Source: Streptomyces laurentii
Lineage (GTDB): Bacteria > Actinomycetota > Actinomycetes > Streptomycetales > Streptomycetaceae
Assembly: GCA_002355495.1 (NCBI GenBank)
Contig: AP017424.1
Span: 2,046,001 to 2,110,000 of the forward strand
Reading direction: 5' to 3'
DNA length: 64,000 nucleotides
Part shown: positions 50,965 through 60,442 of the stretch, one piece after another
Numbering within the stretch: the stretch's first letter is position 1
How the letters are laid out: every line of letters starts with the position of its first letter
The notes under the pieces: generated by a model
Seen by the model: the letters and a program-made list of their open reading frames with translations, nothing else
Databases searched by the model: none
Told to the model about the DNA's origin: nothing
Program-made: the position numbers and the translations under genes

Positions 50965-51702
50965 TCAGGTGCGGCTCTTGAAGCCGCGGCCCCACTGCAT
51001 GCCCCAGCCGTACAACCGGTCCAGCTCGGACTGGAAGCCGTACACGAACCGCACCTCGCGGCGGACCGTCAGCTCGCCCTTGACGTTCTCGACCTTGAAG
51101 ACGGCGCAGGACCGGGCCTGCGGCGCATCCTCGTCGAGTTCGATCTCGATCCGCGGGCCGTTGCTCGGGTAGAGCGTGACCTTGGCGTCGGTGCGGTCGA
51201 AGGCCGGCGTCTCGTCGTAGATGTAGACGAAGAACAGCAGCCGCTTGATCTCGTCGCGGTGGTCGAGGTTGACGTGGATCGTCTCGCCGGAGCCCGAGCC
51301 GAGCCGGTCGTCGCCGCTGAGCTTCACGTATGGCGGCTCGTTGATCTCGCCGAGGAGGTCGCCGAGCGGCTGGACCACGCCCTTGCTGCCGTCGGTCAGC
51401 TCGTAGAGGCAGCCGAGGTCGAGGTCGACGTTGGCCACGCCCTGGGTGTGGGCCTGGAACTCGTCCGGCTTGAAGAGCTTCATGGGGTGGCGCAGCAGGG
51501 TGCCGGCCGACCGCGAGCGGTACTCCAGATCGGGGCTGCGCATCCGCCACGAGAGGTTGACCCGGAGGTTGCCGGTGGCGGCGCCCTGCTTGGTGAGGGA
51601 GACGGTGGGGCGGCGGCGGGTCAGATCGATGGAGCCCGACGCCGAGTCGCCCGCGCCGAACGGATCCCCCCGGCCCGGAAAGAGATTGTCGAAGAAGCCC
51701 AT
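50965..51702 (-). CDS. TerD/TerX-like tellurium resistance family protein
   Basis: The 245-residue protein contains NLRVNLSWRMRSPDLEYR, VDLDLGCLYELTDGSKGVVQPLG and GETIHVNLDHRDEIKRLLFFVYIYD, a diverged TerD fold with a long N-terminal extension (MGFFDNLFPGRGDPFGAG). The acidic calcium-site residues are partly kept. ATG at 51702 follows a GGGGGG run. It is downstream of the TerC-like gene on the same strand but separated by a terminator. Confidence 0.88.
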   Translation of the reverse strand: MGFFDNLFPGRGDPFGAGDSASGSIDLTRRRPTVSLTKQGAATGNLRVNLSWRMRSPDLEYRSRSAGTLLRHPMKLFKPDEFQAHTQGVANVDLDLGCLYELTDGSKGVVQPLGDLLGEINEPPYVKLSGDDRLGSGSGETIHVNLDHRDEIKRLLFFVYIYDETPAFDRTDAKVTLYPSNGPRIEIELDEDAPQARSCAVFKVENVKGELTVRREVRFVYGFQSELDRLYGWGMQWGRGFKSRT

Positions 51703-51744
51703 GGGCCGCACCCCCCACTGTCGTCACATCTCGTCGGACACGCC

Positions 51745-51775
51745 GCGGGGCGGCCGGGTGCACCGGCCGCCCCGC
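51745..51775 (-). terminator. terminator after TerC-like gene
   Basis: GCGGGGCGGCCGG and CCGGCCGCCCCGC form a perfect 13-bp stem with a 5-base loop. Confidence 0.85.
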
Positions 51776-51803
51776 AGTGAAGCGTTCCTCATTGTCGGGG
51801 GTG

Positions 51804-52964
51804 TCACACCCCGGACGGAACCCCGGTCTTGTCATCGGGGCTGCCGGCGCCGCCCTCGGCCGCCGCGAGCGCCTTGTTACGGCGCACGGAGGACCAGAAG
51901 GACAGGGCGATGAGCAGCACGCCGATGGAGCCGGTGATGATCTCGGGGATCTCGTACTGGATGGTGACCAGCAGCAGCACGGCGAGGGCGCCGATGGCGT
52001 AGTGGGCGCCGTGCTCCAGGTAGACGTAGTCGTCGAGGGTGCCCTGGCGGACCAGGTAGACGGTCAGCGAACGGACGTACATCGCACCGACGCCGAGGCC
52101 GAGCGCCATCAGGACGATGTCGTTGGTGATGGCGAAGGCGCCGATGACACCGTCGAAGGAGAACGACGCGTCGAGGACCTCGAGGTAGAGGAACATGAAG
52201 AACGCGGCCTTGCCCGCGAGGGCGATGGTGGAGACCTTCTTGCCGCTGCGCGCGGCCTCCTCCTCGGCCTCGTGCTCGCGCTCCTCGTCCTCCTCCAGCT
52301 TGTTCTCGAAGTAGCTGGACAGGCCACCGACGACGAGATACGTGATGAGGCCGGCGATGCCGGAGATGAGCACCGTCTGCGCCTTGTCGACGTGGGTGCC
52401 GCCGTGCTGGTGCGCGTGGACCGCGAAGGTCATCGAGGAGACGAGCAGGACGATCAGCGCGATGCAGACCGACAGCATGTCGACCTTGCCGAGCTTGGCC
52501 AGCGGACGCTCGATCCAGCGCAGCCACTGGATGTCACGCTCCTCGAAGATGAAGTCGAGGAAGATCATCAGCAGGAACATGCCACCGAACGCGGCGATCG
52601 ACGGGTGGGCGTCGGTGACCAGTTCCTGGTAGCGGTCGGCGTCGTTGAGCGCCAGGTTCACGGCCTCGATCGGGCCGATCTTGGCGCTGACCGCGACGAT
52701 CACGACGGGGAAGACGAGCCGCATGCCGAAGACGGCGATGAGCACGCCGATCGTGAGGAAGATCTTCTGCCAGAAGGCATTCATCTTCTTCAGGATTCCG
52801 GCGTTGACCACCGCGTTGTCGAACGAGAGCGAGATCTCGAGGATGCAGAGGATCGCGACGACTCCGAACGCCTCCCACCCCCCGTACAGCACGGCGGCCG
52901 CCAGGCCGAGCGCTGTGATCGCGAACGACCAGCCGAAGGTTTTCAGAATCACTGTCTTCCCCAT
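51804..52964 (-). CDS. TerC-family (DUF475) integral membrane protein
   Basis: The 386-residue protein has about nine membrane helices and the TerC motif ILEISLSFDNAVVNAGIL, repeated as FLYLEVLDASFSFDGVIGAFAIT. These Asp/Asn-containing helices are thought to bind metal ions such as Mn2+ or Ca2+. A cytoplasmic acidic segment (KLEEDEEREHEAEEEAA) sits between helices. TerC works with TerD proteins at the membrane. It is probably co-transcribed with the TerD gene just upstream (18-base gap). Confidence 0.94.
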   Translation of the reverse strand: MGKTVILKTFGWSFAITALGLAAAVLYGGWEAFGVVAILCILEISLSFDNAVVNAGILKKMNAFWQKIFLTIGVLIAVFGMRLVFPVVIVAVSAKIGPIEAVNLALNDADRYQELVTDAHPSIAAFGGMFLLMIFLDFIFEERDIQWLRWIERPLAKLGKVDMLSVCIALIVLLVSSMTFAVHAHQHGGTHVDKAQTVLISGIAGLITYLVVGGLSSYFENKLEEDEEREHEAEEEAARSGKKVSTIALAGKAAFFMFLYLEVLDASFSFDGVIGAFAITNDIVLMALGLGVGAMYVRSLTVYLVRQGTLDDYVYLEHGAHYAIGALAVLLLVTIQYEIPEIITGSIGVLLIALSFWSSVRRNKALAAAEGGAGSPDDKTGVPSGV

Positions 52965-52982
52965 CGTGAGGTATACGAGGCT

Positions 52983-53558
52983 TTACGAAACATTGACCCC
53001 GAAGTCTAGAGCGATCCCCCGAAGTCCGGAGGCGTACCCCTGACCCACCGCCCGGAACTTCCATTCGTCCTGGTAGCGGTAGAGCTCGCCGAAGATCATC
53101 GCGGTCTCGGACGAGGCGTCCTCGGAGAGGTCGTAGCGGGCGAGTTCCTGCCCGTCCGCCTGATTGACGACGCGGATGAACGCGTTGGACACCTGACCGA
53201 AGGTCTGACCGCGGTTGTCGGCCTCGTGGATCGACACCGGAAAGACGATCTTGTCGCACTGGGCCGGCACCCGGCTGAGGTCCACGATCAGCGACTCGTC
53301 GTCGCCGTCGCCCTCACCGGTCAGGTTGTCGCCGGTGTGCTCGACGGAGCCCTCGGGGCTCGTGAGGTTGTTGTAAAAGACGAAGTACTCGTCCGCGAGG
53401 ACCCTTCCCGAACGGCACAGCAGAGCGCTGGCGTCGAGGTCGAAGGGGGCTCCGGTGGTGGAGCGCGCGTCCCAGCCGAGGCCCACGAGCACCTGGGTGA
53501 GGTTGGGAGCGGCCTTGGAGAGGGAGACATTGCCTCCCTTGGCGAGTGTGACGCCCAT
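52983..53558 (-). CDS. terD: TerD-family calcium-binding stress protein
   Basis: The 191-residue protein is a full canonical Ter[59 protein letters not shown] (acidic calcium site) and [22 protein letters not shown]. It is cytoplasmic and contributes to tellurite and oxidative stress tolerance. The ATG has GGGAGGA upstream. It is a close tandem relative of the next gene. Confidence 0.96.
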   Translation of the reverse strand: MGVTLAKGGNVSLSKAAPNLTQVLVGLGWDARSTTGAPFDLDASALLCRSGRVLADEYFVFYNNLTSPEGSVEHTGDNLTGEGDGDDESLIVDLSRVPAQCDKIVFPVSIHEADNRGQTFGQVSNAFIRVVNQADGQELARYDLSEDASSETAMIFGELYRYQDEWKFRAVGQGYASGLRGIALDFGVNVS

Positions 53559-53690
53559 GACGATGATTCCTCCCCTGGGTGTACCGCTGTGGTGTCGCCA
53601 GTGCCGCGCGCACCGCTCACGCCGCCCGCGCCGCCTGTGTCACTGCTGTGGTGCTACTGCCGCCCGCGCCGCGCGTACGCGACGAGGCGC

Positions 53691-53723
53691 CTCCGGCGCC
53701 GCACCCGGGGTGCGGCGCCGGAG
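53691..53723 (-). terminator. terminator after second TerD gene
   Basis: CTCCGGCGCCGCACCC and GGGTGCGGCGCCGGAG are a perfect 16-bp inverted repeat with one unpaired base. Confidence 0.88.
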
Positions 53724-53779
53724 CCTGCCTGCTGGTGCCTGTCCGGCCGATCCCGGCGGACAGACGCCCGTCCGTCCGA

Positions 53780-54355
53780 TCAGACGTTGACGCCGAAGTC
53801 CTGCGCGATGCCGCGCAGGCCCGAGGCGTAGCCCTGGCCGACGGCGCGGAACTTCCACTCCGCGCCGTGGCGGTACAGCTCGCCGAAGACCATGGCGGTC
53901 TCGGTCGAGGCGTCCTCGGAGAGGTCGTACCGCGCGATCTCGGCGCCGCCGGCCTGGTTCACGACGCGGATGAACGCGTTGCGGACCTGGCCGAAGGACT
54001 GCTGCCGGTTCTCGGCGTCGTAGATCGACACCGGGAAGACGATCTTGGCCACGTCGGCCGGGACACCGGCCAGGTCGACCTTGACCTGCTCGTCGTCACC
54101 CTCGCCCTCGCCGGTGAGGTTGTCACCGGTGTGCTCGACCGAGCCGTCGGCGCTCTTCAGGTTGTTGAAGAAGACGAAGTCCTGGTCGTTGCGGACCTTG
54201 CCCGCCTCGCTCACCAGGATGGCGCTGGCGTCGAGGTCGAAGTCCGTACCGGTGGTGGTGCGGACGTCCCAGCCCAGACCGACCGTGACGGCGGTCAGGC
54301 CAGGGGCCTCCTTGGTCAGCGAGACGTTGCCGCCCTTGCTGAGGCTGACTCCCAC
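53780..54355 (-). CDS. terD: TerD-family calcium-binding stress protein
   Basis: The 191-residue protein has the same length and layout as its neighbour: [56 protein letters not shown] and [25 protein letters not shown] at 54355 is preferred because GGAGGG lies four bases upstream and it matches the TerD start; an ATG at 54367 would add MEGL. Unlike its neighbour it has its own strong terminator, so it forms a separate unit. Confidence 0.95.
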   Translation of the reverse strand: MGVSLSKGGNVSLTKEAPGLTAVTVGLGWDVRTTTGTDFDLDASAILVSEAGKVRNDQDFVFFNNLKSADGSVEHTGDNLTGEGEGDDEQVKVDLAGVPADVAKIVFPVSIYDAENRQQSFGQVRNAFIRVVNQAGGAEIARYDLSEDASTETAMVFGELYRHGAEWKFRAVGQGYASGLRGIAQDFGVNV

Positions 54356-54473
54356 GAGTCCCTCCATTGGTTTCCGGGGGCGTCGGCCCCCGGGTCGTGC
54401 GTTGGCATTGGGATCAACGTCTGGATCCTAGTGACGGGTTCCCCGCAGAAACAGACGTTTCGCCCGAGCGTCG

Positions 54474-54932
54474 TCAGAGAGTCGCGAGCGCCTTGACGTA
54501 ATCGTCGAGGTCGCGGGCGTCCGGCAGGGCGTTGACGACCGACCAGCGGACCGTGCCGGCCTTGTCGATGACGAAGGTGCCGCGCACCGCGCAGCCCTTG
54601 TCCTCGTCGAGGACGCCGTAGGCGCGGGACGCGACGCCGTGCGGCCAGAAGTCGGAGAGCAGCGGGAACTCCAGGCCCTCCTGCTCCCCGTAGACGCGCA
54701 GGCTGTGCATGGAGTCGTTGGAGACGGCGAGCAGCTGGGTGTCGTCGTTGACGAAGGTGTCCAGGTGGTCGCGCAGCTCGCGCAGCTCACCCGTGCAGAC
54801 ACTCGTGAAGGCGAAGGGGTAGAAGAAGAGCACCACGTTGCGCTCGCCCCGGAAGTCGGAGAGCCGCACGGTGCGACCGTGGTTGTCCTTCAGCTCGAAG
54901 TCCGGAGCCTCGGCACCGATCTCGATGGCCAT
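54474..54932 (-). CDS. ahpE: AhpE-type 1-Cys peroxiredoxin
   Basis: The 152-residue protein has the peroxiredoxin motif FYPFAFTSVCTGEL with peroxidatic Cys46, plus LFFYPF and LSDFWPHG. There is no resolving Cys near the C-terminus, though Cys at DKGCAVRG (about 112) could serve. It reduces organic peroxides or peroxynitrite. It starts with ATG and stands alone. Confidence 0.93.
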   Translation of the reverse strand: MAIEIGAEAPDFELKDNHGRTVRLSDFRGERNVVLFFYPFAFTSVCTGELRELRDHLDTFVNDDTQLLAVSNDSMHSLRVYGEQEGLEFPLLSDFWPHGVASRAYGVLDEDKGCAVRGTFVIDKAGTVRWSVVNALPDARDLDDYVKALATL

Positions 54933-55018
54933 CGCGTACGCATCCCTTCCGCCGTCGGCCCGGCCGTTTGGGCCGAACCGGTGAAACCCACCCTAAGACC
55001 CCGCCTCCGACGCGCGCA

Positions 55019-55050
55019 GAGCCCCCACCGGGTGATCCCGGCGGGGGCTC
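55019..55050 (-). terminator. terminator after DUF3052 gene
   Basis: GAGCCCCC and GGGGGCTC enclose CCGGG/CCCGG in one hairpin 17 bases past the stop. Confidence 0.85.
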
Positions 55051-55066
55051 GTGCAGCGTATGGGTA

Positions 55067-55492
55067 TCAGCGCTTCGGGGTGCCGAGTCGAGTGCCGACC
55101 CAGTCCTTGGCGACGCTGATGCTCTTGGTCTGGGAGAGACCAGCGGTCTGCGCGGCATCGTTGATGTCGCTCGGCTCGATGTAGCCGTCGCGGCCCGTCT
55201 TCGGCGTCAGCAGCCAGATCTGGCCGCCATCCTCCAGAAGACCGATGGAGTCCACCAGGCCGTCGGTGAGATCGCCGTCCTCGTCGCGGAACCACAGCAG
55301 CACGACGTCGGCGACGTCGTCGTAGTCCTCGTCCACGAGGTCCTGGCCGATGATGGACTCGATGCCTTCACGGAGATCGTGGTCGACGTCGTTGTCGTCG
55401 TAGCCGATCTCCTGGACCACCTGTCCGGGCTCGAACCCCAGCCTCGCTGCCGGGTTGGTCCGCTCCTCCGCGTGGTCCGCGGTCGCGCTCAC
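55067..55492 (-). CDS. DUF3052 family protein
   Basis: The 141-residue protein has the conserved LGFEPGQVVQEIGYDDNDVD, DVADVVLLWFRDEDGDLTD and WLLTPKTGRDGYIEPSDIND that define DUF3052. It is acidic and cytoplasmic. GTG at 55492 has AGGAGG six bases upstream, better than the ATG at 55510. The gene lies divergently beside aceE, an arrangement common in actinobacteria, but its role is not known to me. Confidence 0.92.
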   Translation of the reverse strand: MSATADHAEERTNPAARLGFEPGQVVQEIGYDDNDVDHDLREGIESIIGQDLVDEDYDDVADVVLLWFRDEDGDLTDGLVDSIGLLEDGGQIWLLTPKTGRDGYIEPSDINDAAQTAGLSQTKSISVAKDWVGTRLGTPKR

Positions 55493-55809
55493 GGCTTGCC
55501 TCCTGATCATGTAACGGATAAATGCTTTGACCGCGCGCGTACGCACGGTGCTGGCCGTAGTCCACACGTGCCGGGGCGGATCGCGCAAGTACCCGGCCGA
55601 TGAGACCGCCGAAACGGTGACGTTTGGGGCCGTCTCGCCGCAACTTCCGGCCGGATCCCGTCGCGCTCCGTGACGAATCATGCACGCTTCGCCCCTTAAT
55701 GGGGGACTACGCGGCTTCAGTCTGCCGAACGGTCGGACGAAACGCATGCGCGGGTTGGGCGTAAGGTTGCGATTTGACCGGACAAGGCGCCCCCGAGAGG
55801 GTTACCGCT

Positions 55810-55830
55810 CGGTAAAGATGACGTTTACCG
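55810..55830. promoter_or_regulatory. inverted-repeat operator upstream of aceE
   Basis: CGGTAAA and TTTACCG form perfect 7-base arms around GATGACG. A further TTACCG at 55802-55807 makes an overlapping second repeat. It lies 82 bases before the aceE start in a 419-base divergent region with DUF3052. The rest of that region, including AT-richer DNA near 55680-55790, shows no gene and probably holds both promoters. Confidence 0.55.
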
Positions 55831-55911
55831 TCGGCGGGGTACACGATGAGCATCCCGGCCCCAGCGGGGTTTCCCTCCCCCGCGGGCTCCACCGACCAGC
55901 GAAGGAATAGC

Positions 55912-58644
55912 GTGGCTTCCGCATCCGATCGCAACCCGATCATCATTGGCGGCCTTCCCAGCCAGGTTCCCGACTTCGACCCGGAAGAGACCCGGGAATG
56001 GCTCGACTCCCTGGACGCCGCCGTCGACGAGCGAGGCCGGGAGCGGGCCCGTTATCTCATGCTGCGGCTGATCGAGCGGGCCCGCGAGAAGCGCGTCGCC
56101 GTGCCGGAGATGCGCAGCACGGACTACGTCAACACCATCGCGACCAAGGACGAGCCGTACTTCCCCGGCAACGAGGAAATCGAGCGCAAGGTCCTCAACG
56201 CCACCCGCTGGAACGCCGCCGTCATGGTCTCGCGCGCCCAGCGCCCGGGCATCGGCGTCGGCGGCCACATCGCGACCTTCGCCTCCTCCGCGTCGCTCTA
56301 CGACGTCGGTTTCAACCACTTCTTCCGCGGCAAGGACGAGGGCGACGGCGGCGACCAGATCTTCTTCCAGGGCCACGCCTCCCCCGGCATCTACGCCCGC
56401 GCCTTCCTCCTCGACCGGCTGACCGAGACCCAGCTCGACGGCTTCCGGCAGGAGAAGTCGCGGTTCCCGAACGGCCTGTCGTCGTACCCGCACCCGCGGC
56501 TGATGCCGGACTTCTGGGAGTTCCCGACCGTGTCGATGGGCCTCGGCCCGCTCGGCGCGATCTACCAGGCCCGGATGAACCGCTACATGGAGGCGCGCGG
56601 CATCGCCGACACCTCCCGCTCGCACGTGTGGGCGTTCCTCGGCGACGGCGAGATGGACGAGCCGGAGTCGCTCGGCCAGCTGACCCTCGCGGCCCGGGAG
56701 AACCTCGACAACCTCACCTTCGTCGTCAACTGCAACCTCCAGCGGCTCGACGGCCCGGTACGCGGCAACGGCAAGATCATCCAGGAGCTGGAGTCGGTCT
56801 TCCGCGGCGCCGGATGGAACGTCATCAAGCTCATCTGGGACCGCTCCTGGGACCCGCTGCTCGCCCAGGACCGCGACGGCACCCTCGTCAACCGGATGAA
56901 CACCACCCCGGACGGCCAGTACCAGACGTACGCCACGGAGACCGGCGCGTACATCCGCGACCACTTCTTCGGCGACGACCAGCGGCTGCGGACCATGGTC
57001 GAGAACATGACCGACGACCAGATCCTGCACCTGGGGCGCGGCGGTCACGACCACCGGAAAATCTTCGCGGCGTTCTCGGCGGCCAAGGCGCACAAGGGCC
57101 AGCCGACGGTGATCCTCGCCAAGACCGTCAAGGGCTGGACGCTGGGCCCCAACTTCGAGGGCCGCAACGCCACCCACCAGATGAAGAAGCTCACGGTCGA
57201 CGACCTCAAGGGCTTCCGCGACCGGCTGCACATCCCCATCACGGACCAGCAGTTGGAGGAGGGCCTGCCGCCGTACTACCACCCGGGCCGGAACTCCGAG
57301 GAGATCCAGTACATGCACGACCGCCGCAAGGCGCTCGGCGGGTACGTGCCCTCCCGCGTGGTCCGCGCCAAGCCGCTGGAACTGCCCGACGACAAGACGT
57401 ACGCGGCGGTCAAGAAGGGCTCCGGGCAGCAGTCCATCGCCACCACGATGGCCTTCGTCCGGCTGCTCAAGGACCTGATGCGGGACAAGGAACTCGGCCG
57501 GCGCTTCGTGCTGATCGCGCCGGACGAGTACCGCACCTTCGGCATGGACTCGTTCTTCCCGAGCGCCAAGATCTACAACCCGCTCGGCCAGCAGTACGAG
57601 GCCGTGGACCGCGAACTGCTCCTGTCGTACAAGGAGTCCCCGACCGGCCAGATGCTGCACGACGGCATCTCGGAGGCGGGCTGCACCGCCTCGCTGATCG
57701 CGGCCGGCTCGGCGTACGCCACGCACGGCGAACCGCTCATCCCGGTCTACGTCTTCTACTCGATGTTCGGCTTCCAGCGCACCGGCGACCAGTTCTGGCA
57801 GATGGCCGACCAGCTGGCGCGCGGCTTCGTGCTCGGCGCGACCGCCGGCCGGACCACGCTGACCGGTGAGGGCCTGCAGCACGCCGACGGCCACTCCCAT
57901 CTGCTCGCCTCGACCAACCCGGCCTGTGTCGCCTACGACCCGGCCTTCGGCTTCGAGATCGCGCACATCGTCCAGGACGGTCTGCGCCGCATGTACGGGC
58001 CGGACTCGGAGGACGTCTTCTACTACCTGACGGTCTACAACGAGCCGATCCAGCACCCGGCGGAGCCGGCGGACGTGGATGTCGAGGGCATCCTCAAGGG
58101 CATCCACCTCTACCGGCGCGGCGAGGCCGGGGCGATCCCCGCGCAGATCATGGCGTCGGGTGTCGGCGTGCCGTGGGCGCTGGAGGCGCAGCGGATCCTC
58201 GCCGAGGAGTGGAACGTCCGCGCCGACGTGTGGTCCGCGACCTCCTGGAACGAGCTGCGCCGCGAGGCCGTGGCCGTCGAGGAGCACAACCTGCTGCACC
58301 CGGAGGAGGAGCAGCGCGTCCCGTACGTGACGCGCAAGCTCCAGGCCGCGCAGGGGCCGTTCGTCGCGGTCTCCGACTGGATGCGTTCGGTGCCGGACCA
58401 GATCGCGCGCTGGGTGCCGGGCACCTACAACTCGCTGGGCGCGGACGGCTTCGGCTTCGCGGACACGCGAGGCGCGGCCCGCCGCTTCTTCCACATCGAC
58501 GCCCAGTCGATCGTGCTCGCGGTGCTCACCGAACTGGCCCGCGAGGGCAAGGTCGACCGCTCGGCCCTGAAGCAGGCCATCGACCGGTACCAGCTGCTGG
58601 ACGCGTCGGCGGCGGACCCGGGGACGGCGGGCGGCGACGCGTAA
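55912..58644 (+). CDS. aceE: pyruvate dehydrogenase E1 component (homodimeric type)
   Basis: The 910-residue enzyme decarboxylates pyruvate with thiamine diphosphate and acetylates the lipoyl E2. Motifs seen are [24 protein letters not shown] (ThDP GDG...N region, with [15 protein letters not shown]), [21 protein letters not shown] and [20 protein letters not shown] at 55912 with GAAGGA upstream gives the usual start [17 protein letters not shown]; the longer reading from 55846 is not supported. Confidence 0.97.
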   Translation: MASASDRNPIIIGGLPSQVPDFDPEETREWLDSLDAAVDERGRERARYLMLRLIERAREKRVAVPEMRSTDYVNTIATKDEPYFPGNEEIERKVLNATRWNAAVMVSRAQRPGIGVGGHIATFASSASLYDVGFNHFFRGKDEGDGGDQIFFQGHASPGIYARAFLLDRLTETQLDGFRQEKSRFPNGLSSYPHPRLMPDFWEFPTVSMGLGPLGAIYQARMNRYMEARGIADTSRSHVWAFLGDGEMDEPESLGQLTLAARENLDNLTFVVNCNLQRLDGPVRGNGKIIQELESVFRGAGWNVIKLIWDRSWDPLLAQDRDGTLVNRMNTTPDGQYQTYATETGAYIRDHFFGDDQRLRTMVENMTDDQILHLGRGGHDHRKIFAAFSAAKAHKGQPTVILAKTVKGWTLGPNFEGRNATHQMKKLTVDDLKGFRDRLHIPITDQQLEEGLPPYYHPGRNSEEIQYMHDRRKALGGYVPSRVVRAKPLELPDDKTYAAVKKGSGQQSIATTMAFVRLLKDLMRDKELGRRFVLIAPDEYRTFGMDSFFPSAKIYNPLGQQYEAVDRELLLSYKESPTGQMLHDGISEAGCTASLIAAGSAYATHGEPLIPVYVFYSMFGFQRTGDQFWQMADQLARGFVLGATAGRTTLTGEGLQHADGHSHLLASTNPACVAYDPAFGFEIAHIVQDGLRRMYGPDSEDVFYYLTVYNEPIQHPAEPADVDVEGILKGIHLYRRGEAGAIPAQIMASGVGVPWALEAQRILAEEWNVRADVWSATSWNELRREAVAVEEHNLLHPEEEQRVPYVTRKLQAAQGPFVAVSDWMRSVPDQIARWVPGTYNSLGADGFGFADTRGAARRFFHIDAQSIVLAVLTELAREGKVDRSALKQAIDRYQLLDASAADPGTAGGDA

Positions 58645-58827
58645 CCGGGAGGGGGCTCCCCCCTCCCCCACCCCCTCCCTCCCCTCCCCCCTTGGTGCTT
58701 GCGCCCGGGCCGCGAGCGGGCGGGGGCGACGGCCGCCTCCTCGGCGGCCGTCGGCCGTTGCCCAGCCGTCACCCGGGCCACCGCCCGGGCCCGTTCGTCC
58801 GCGTCGGCACCGCCCGTGCCGGCCCGC

Positions 58828-58881
58828 GGCAGCGGCAGCGGCAGCGGCAGCGGCAGCGGCAGCGGCAGCGGCAGCGGCAGC
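58828..58881. repeat. nine-copy GGCAGC microsatellite
   Basis: Nine uninterrupted GGCAGC units sit in the 308-base gap between aceE and the K+ channel gene, about 70 bases before the channel start. Flanks are C-rich (58645-58700) and hold no gene. Confidence 0.97.
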
Positions 58882-58952
58882 GGCGCATCGTGGCTGGTGA
58901 GGGTGGTGGGACAGGGTCCCGCCGCCCTTCGGCGTTTCCCGCGCTCCTTACG

Positions 58953-59852
58953 ATGCCGCTCATGACGACGTACGCGGGAAAGGACTGCTGGGAAGAGCGC
59001 ACCCAGGTGCCGCTGCTGGTACTGGCCGTGGTCTTCGGCGTCGCCTACGCCGTGCCGATCGTGACGCCGGGCGCCGATGCGTGGGTGCACCGGCTGTGCT
59101 CCTACGCCGAGTGGACGGTGTGGGCGGCGTTCGCCCTCGACTACCTCGTACGGCTCGCGCTCGCCCCGGCCCGGTGGGCCTTCGTGCGCGGCCATCCGCT
59201 GGACCTGCTCGCGGTGGTCCTCCCGATGGTGCAGCCGCTGCGACTGCTCCGGGTCGTCTCCACTCTCCTCCTGGTGGGCCGGCGGGCCCGCATGGCCCCT
59301 CAGATCACCCTCACCACCTATGTGGCGGGCGCGGTGGTCGGACTGATGATGTTCGGCTCGCTGGCCGTGCTCCACGTGGAGCGGAACGCGCCGAACGGCA
59401 ACATCAAGACGCTCGGCGACGCGGTCTGGTGGTCCTTCACCACGATGACCACCGTCGGCTACGGTGACCACGCCCCGACGACCGGTCTCGGGCGCTTCCT
59501 CGCGGTCGGGCTGATGCTGTCCGGGATCGCCCTGCTCGGTGTCGTGACGGCCAACATCGCCACCTGGTTCATCTCCCGCTTCGAGCGGGACGACGAGGTC
59601 GAACGCCGGCAGACCGAACTCCTCGAGGATCTGACCCTCGAGGTCCGCGCACTCCGGGCCGAGGTCGCGCGTCTCTCGGCCCCGGCGGAGGACACCCCCG
59701 GCGGCCCCGCCGCGCCCGCCATCCCCGATGTGACGGACGCGACGGAGACGGCCGGCCTGACGGACCCGACAGGACCGCCGCCCGGGGCCCCGGGCGCCGA
59801 GGGCGGCGCCGGCGCCCCGGCCGTACCCTCCGTCATCTCTCCCAGATCTTGA
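58953..59852 (+). CDS. voltage-gated-type potassium channel
   Basis: The 299-residue protein has helices before the pore that include LLVLAVVFGVAYAVPIV and a basic S4-like segment (LLRVVSTLLLVGRRARM). The pore loop WWSFTTMTTVGYGDHAP carries selectivity filter TVGYGD (about residue 166), followed by S6 FLAVGLMLSGIALLGVVTANI. After S6 comes a short coiled coil and a Pro/Ala-rich tail. It conducts K+. The start at 58953 is provisional because no ribosome site is obvious; ATG at 58962 is also in frame. Confidence 0.9.
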   Translation: MPLMTTYAGKDCWEERTQVPLLVLAVVFGVAYAVPIVTPGADAWVHRLCSYAEWTVWAAFALDYLVRLALAPARWAFVRGHPLDLLAVVLPMVQPLRLLRVVSTLLLVGRRARMAPQITLTTYVAGAVVGLMMFGSLAVLHVERNAPNGNIKTLGDAVWWSFTTMTTVGYGDHAPTTGLGRFLAVGLMLSGIALLGVVTANIATWFISRFERDDEVERRQTELLEDLTLEVRALRAEVARLSAPAEDTPGGPAAPAIPDVTDATETAGLTDPTGPPPGAPGAEGGAGAPAVPSVISPRS

Positions 59853-60309
59853 ACGCCCGCACCTGGTACGGCGTCTGGGGCGCCCAGACGCCCTTCCCCG
59901 GATACGTCTCAAACTCGCCGGTCTCGGCGCACTCCGCCGACTGGTAGAAGGTCACCGGCCGGCCGGTCCGGTTGGCCAGGGACTGGGCGCTCGTGCCGCC
60001 CGGCAGGGCCGTACAGCTGTCGATGTCGACCGCCGACAGCTCGTACGTCTGGGCGCGGCCCTTGAAGTCCGCCTTGGGCCAGAGGCAGAGCTGGCCGGGT
60101 CCGCAGGCACCGAGCACGCCGCCCGCCCGCACTCCCGCCGCCGGGCCCGAGGCCGCACCCGAGGCCGAGGCCGAACTCGCGGCCGGCGCCGCCGCCGAGG
60201 GAGCCGCCGAGGGAGCGGCCGAGGCTCCGGTCGACGGGATCGTGAGCAGACAGCACGCGGCCAGTGCGCCGGCGGCGGCCTGGATCGTCTTCTTCTTGTG
60301 CGCATACAT
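59833..60309 (-). CDS. secreted peptidase inhibitor I36-family protein
   Basis: The 158-residue protein has a signal peptide (AAAGALAACCLLTIPSTGASA), a Ser/Ala/Pro spacer, and a C-terminal domain with ACGPGQLCLWPKADFKGRAQTYELSAVDIDSC. The crystallin-like Cys pattern is that of Streptomyces I36 (SMI) inhibitors. It would act outside the cell on metalloproteases. Its 3' end overlaps the converging channel gene by 20 bases. Confidence 0.88.
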   Translation of the reverse strand: MYAHKKKTIQAAAGALAACCLLTIPSTGASAAPSAAPSAAAPAASSASASGAASGPAAGVRAGGVLGACGPGQLCLWPKADFKGRAQTYELSAVDIDSCTALPGGTSAQSLANRTGRPVTFYQSAECAETGEFETYPGKGVWAPQTPYQVRAFKIWER

Positions 60310-60375
60310 GCAGGTGAACCCCCGTATCGTTACTCTCTGTAATCAGAGAATGCCGGATGGATCCCGGCAGGGGAA

Positions 60376-60416
60376 GAGGGGCCGCCCCCGTTCACGCGAA
60401 CGGGTGACGACCCCTC
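60376..60416 (-). terminator. terminator after MFS gene
   Basis: GAGGGG and CCCCTC enclose CCCGTTC/GAACGGG over a 4-base loop. Confidence 0.8.
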
Positions 60417-60442
60417 AAGAAGGACCCTGCGGGCCGGGAGTG

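Noticed and set aside
55846..55911. 22-residue N-terminal extension of AceE
   Set aside because: The ATG lacks a ribosome site, and the GTG at 55912 with GAAGGA gives the family start.
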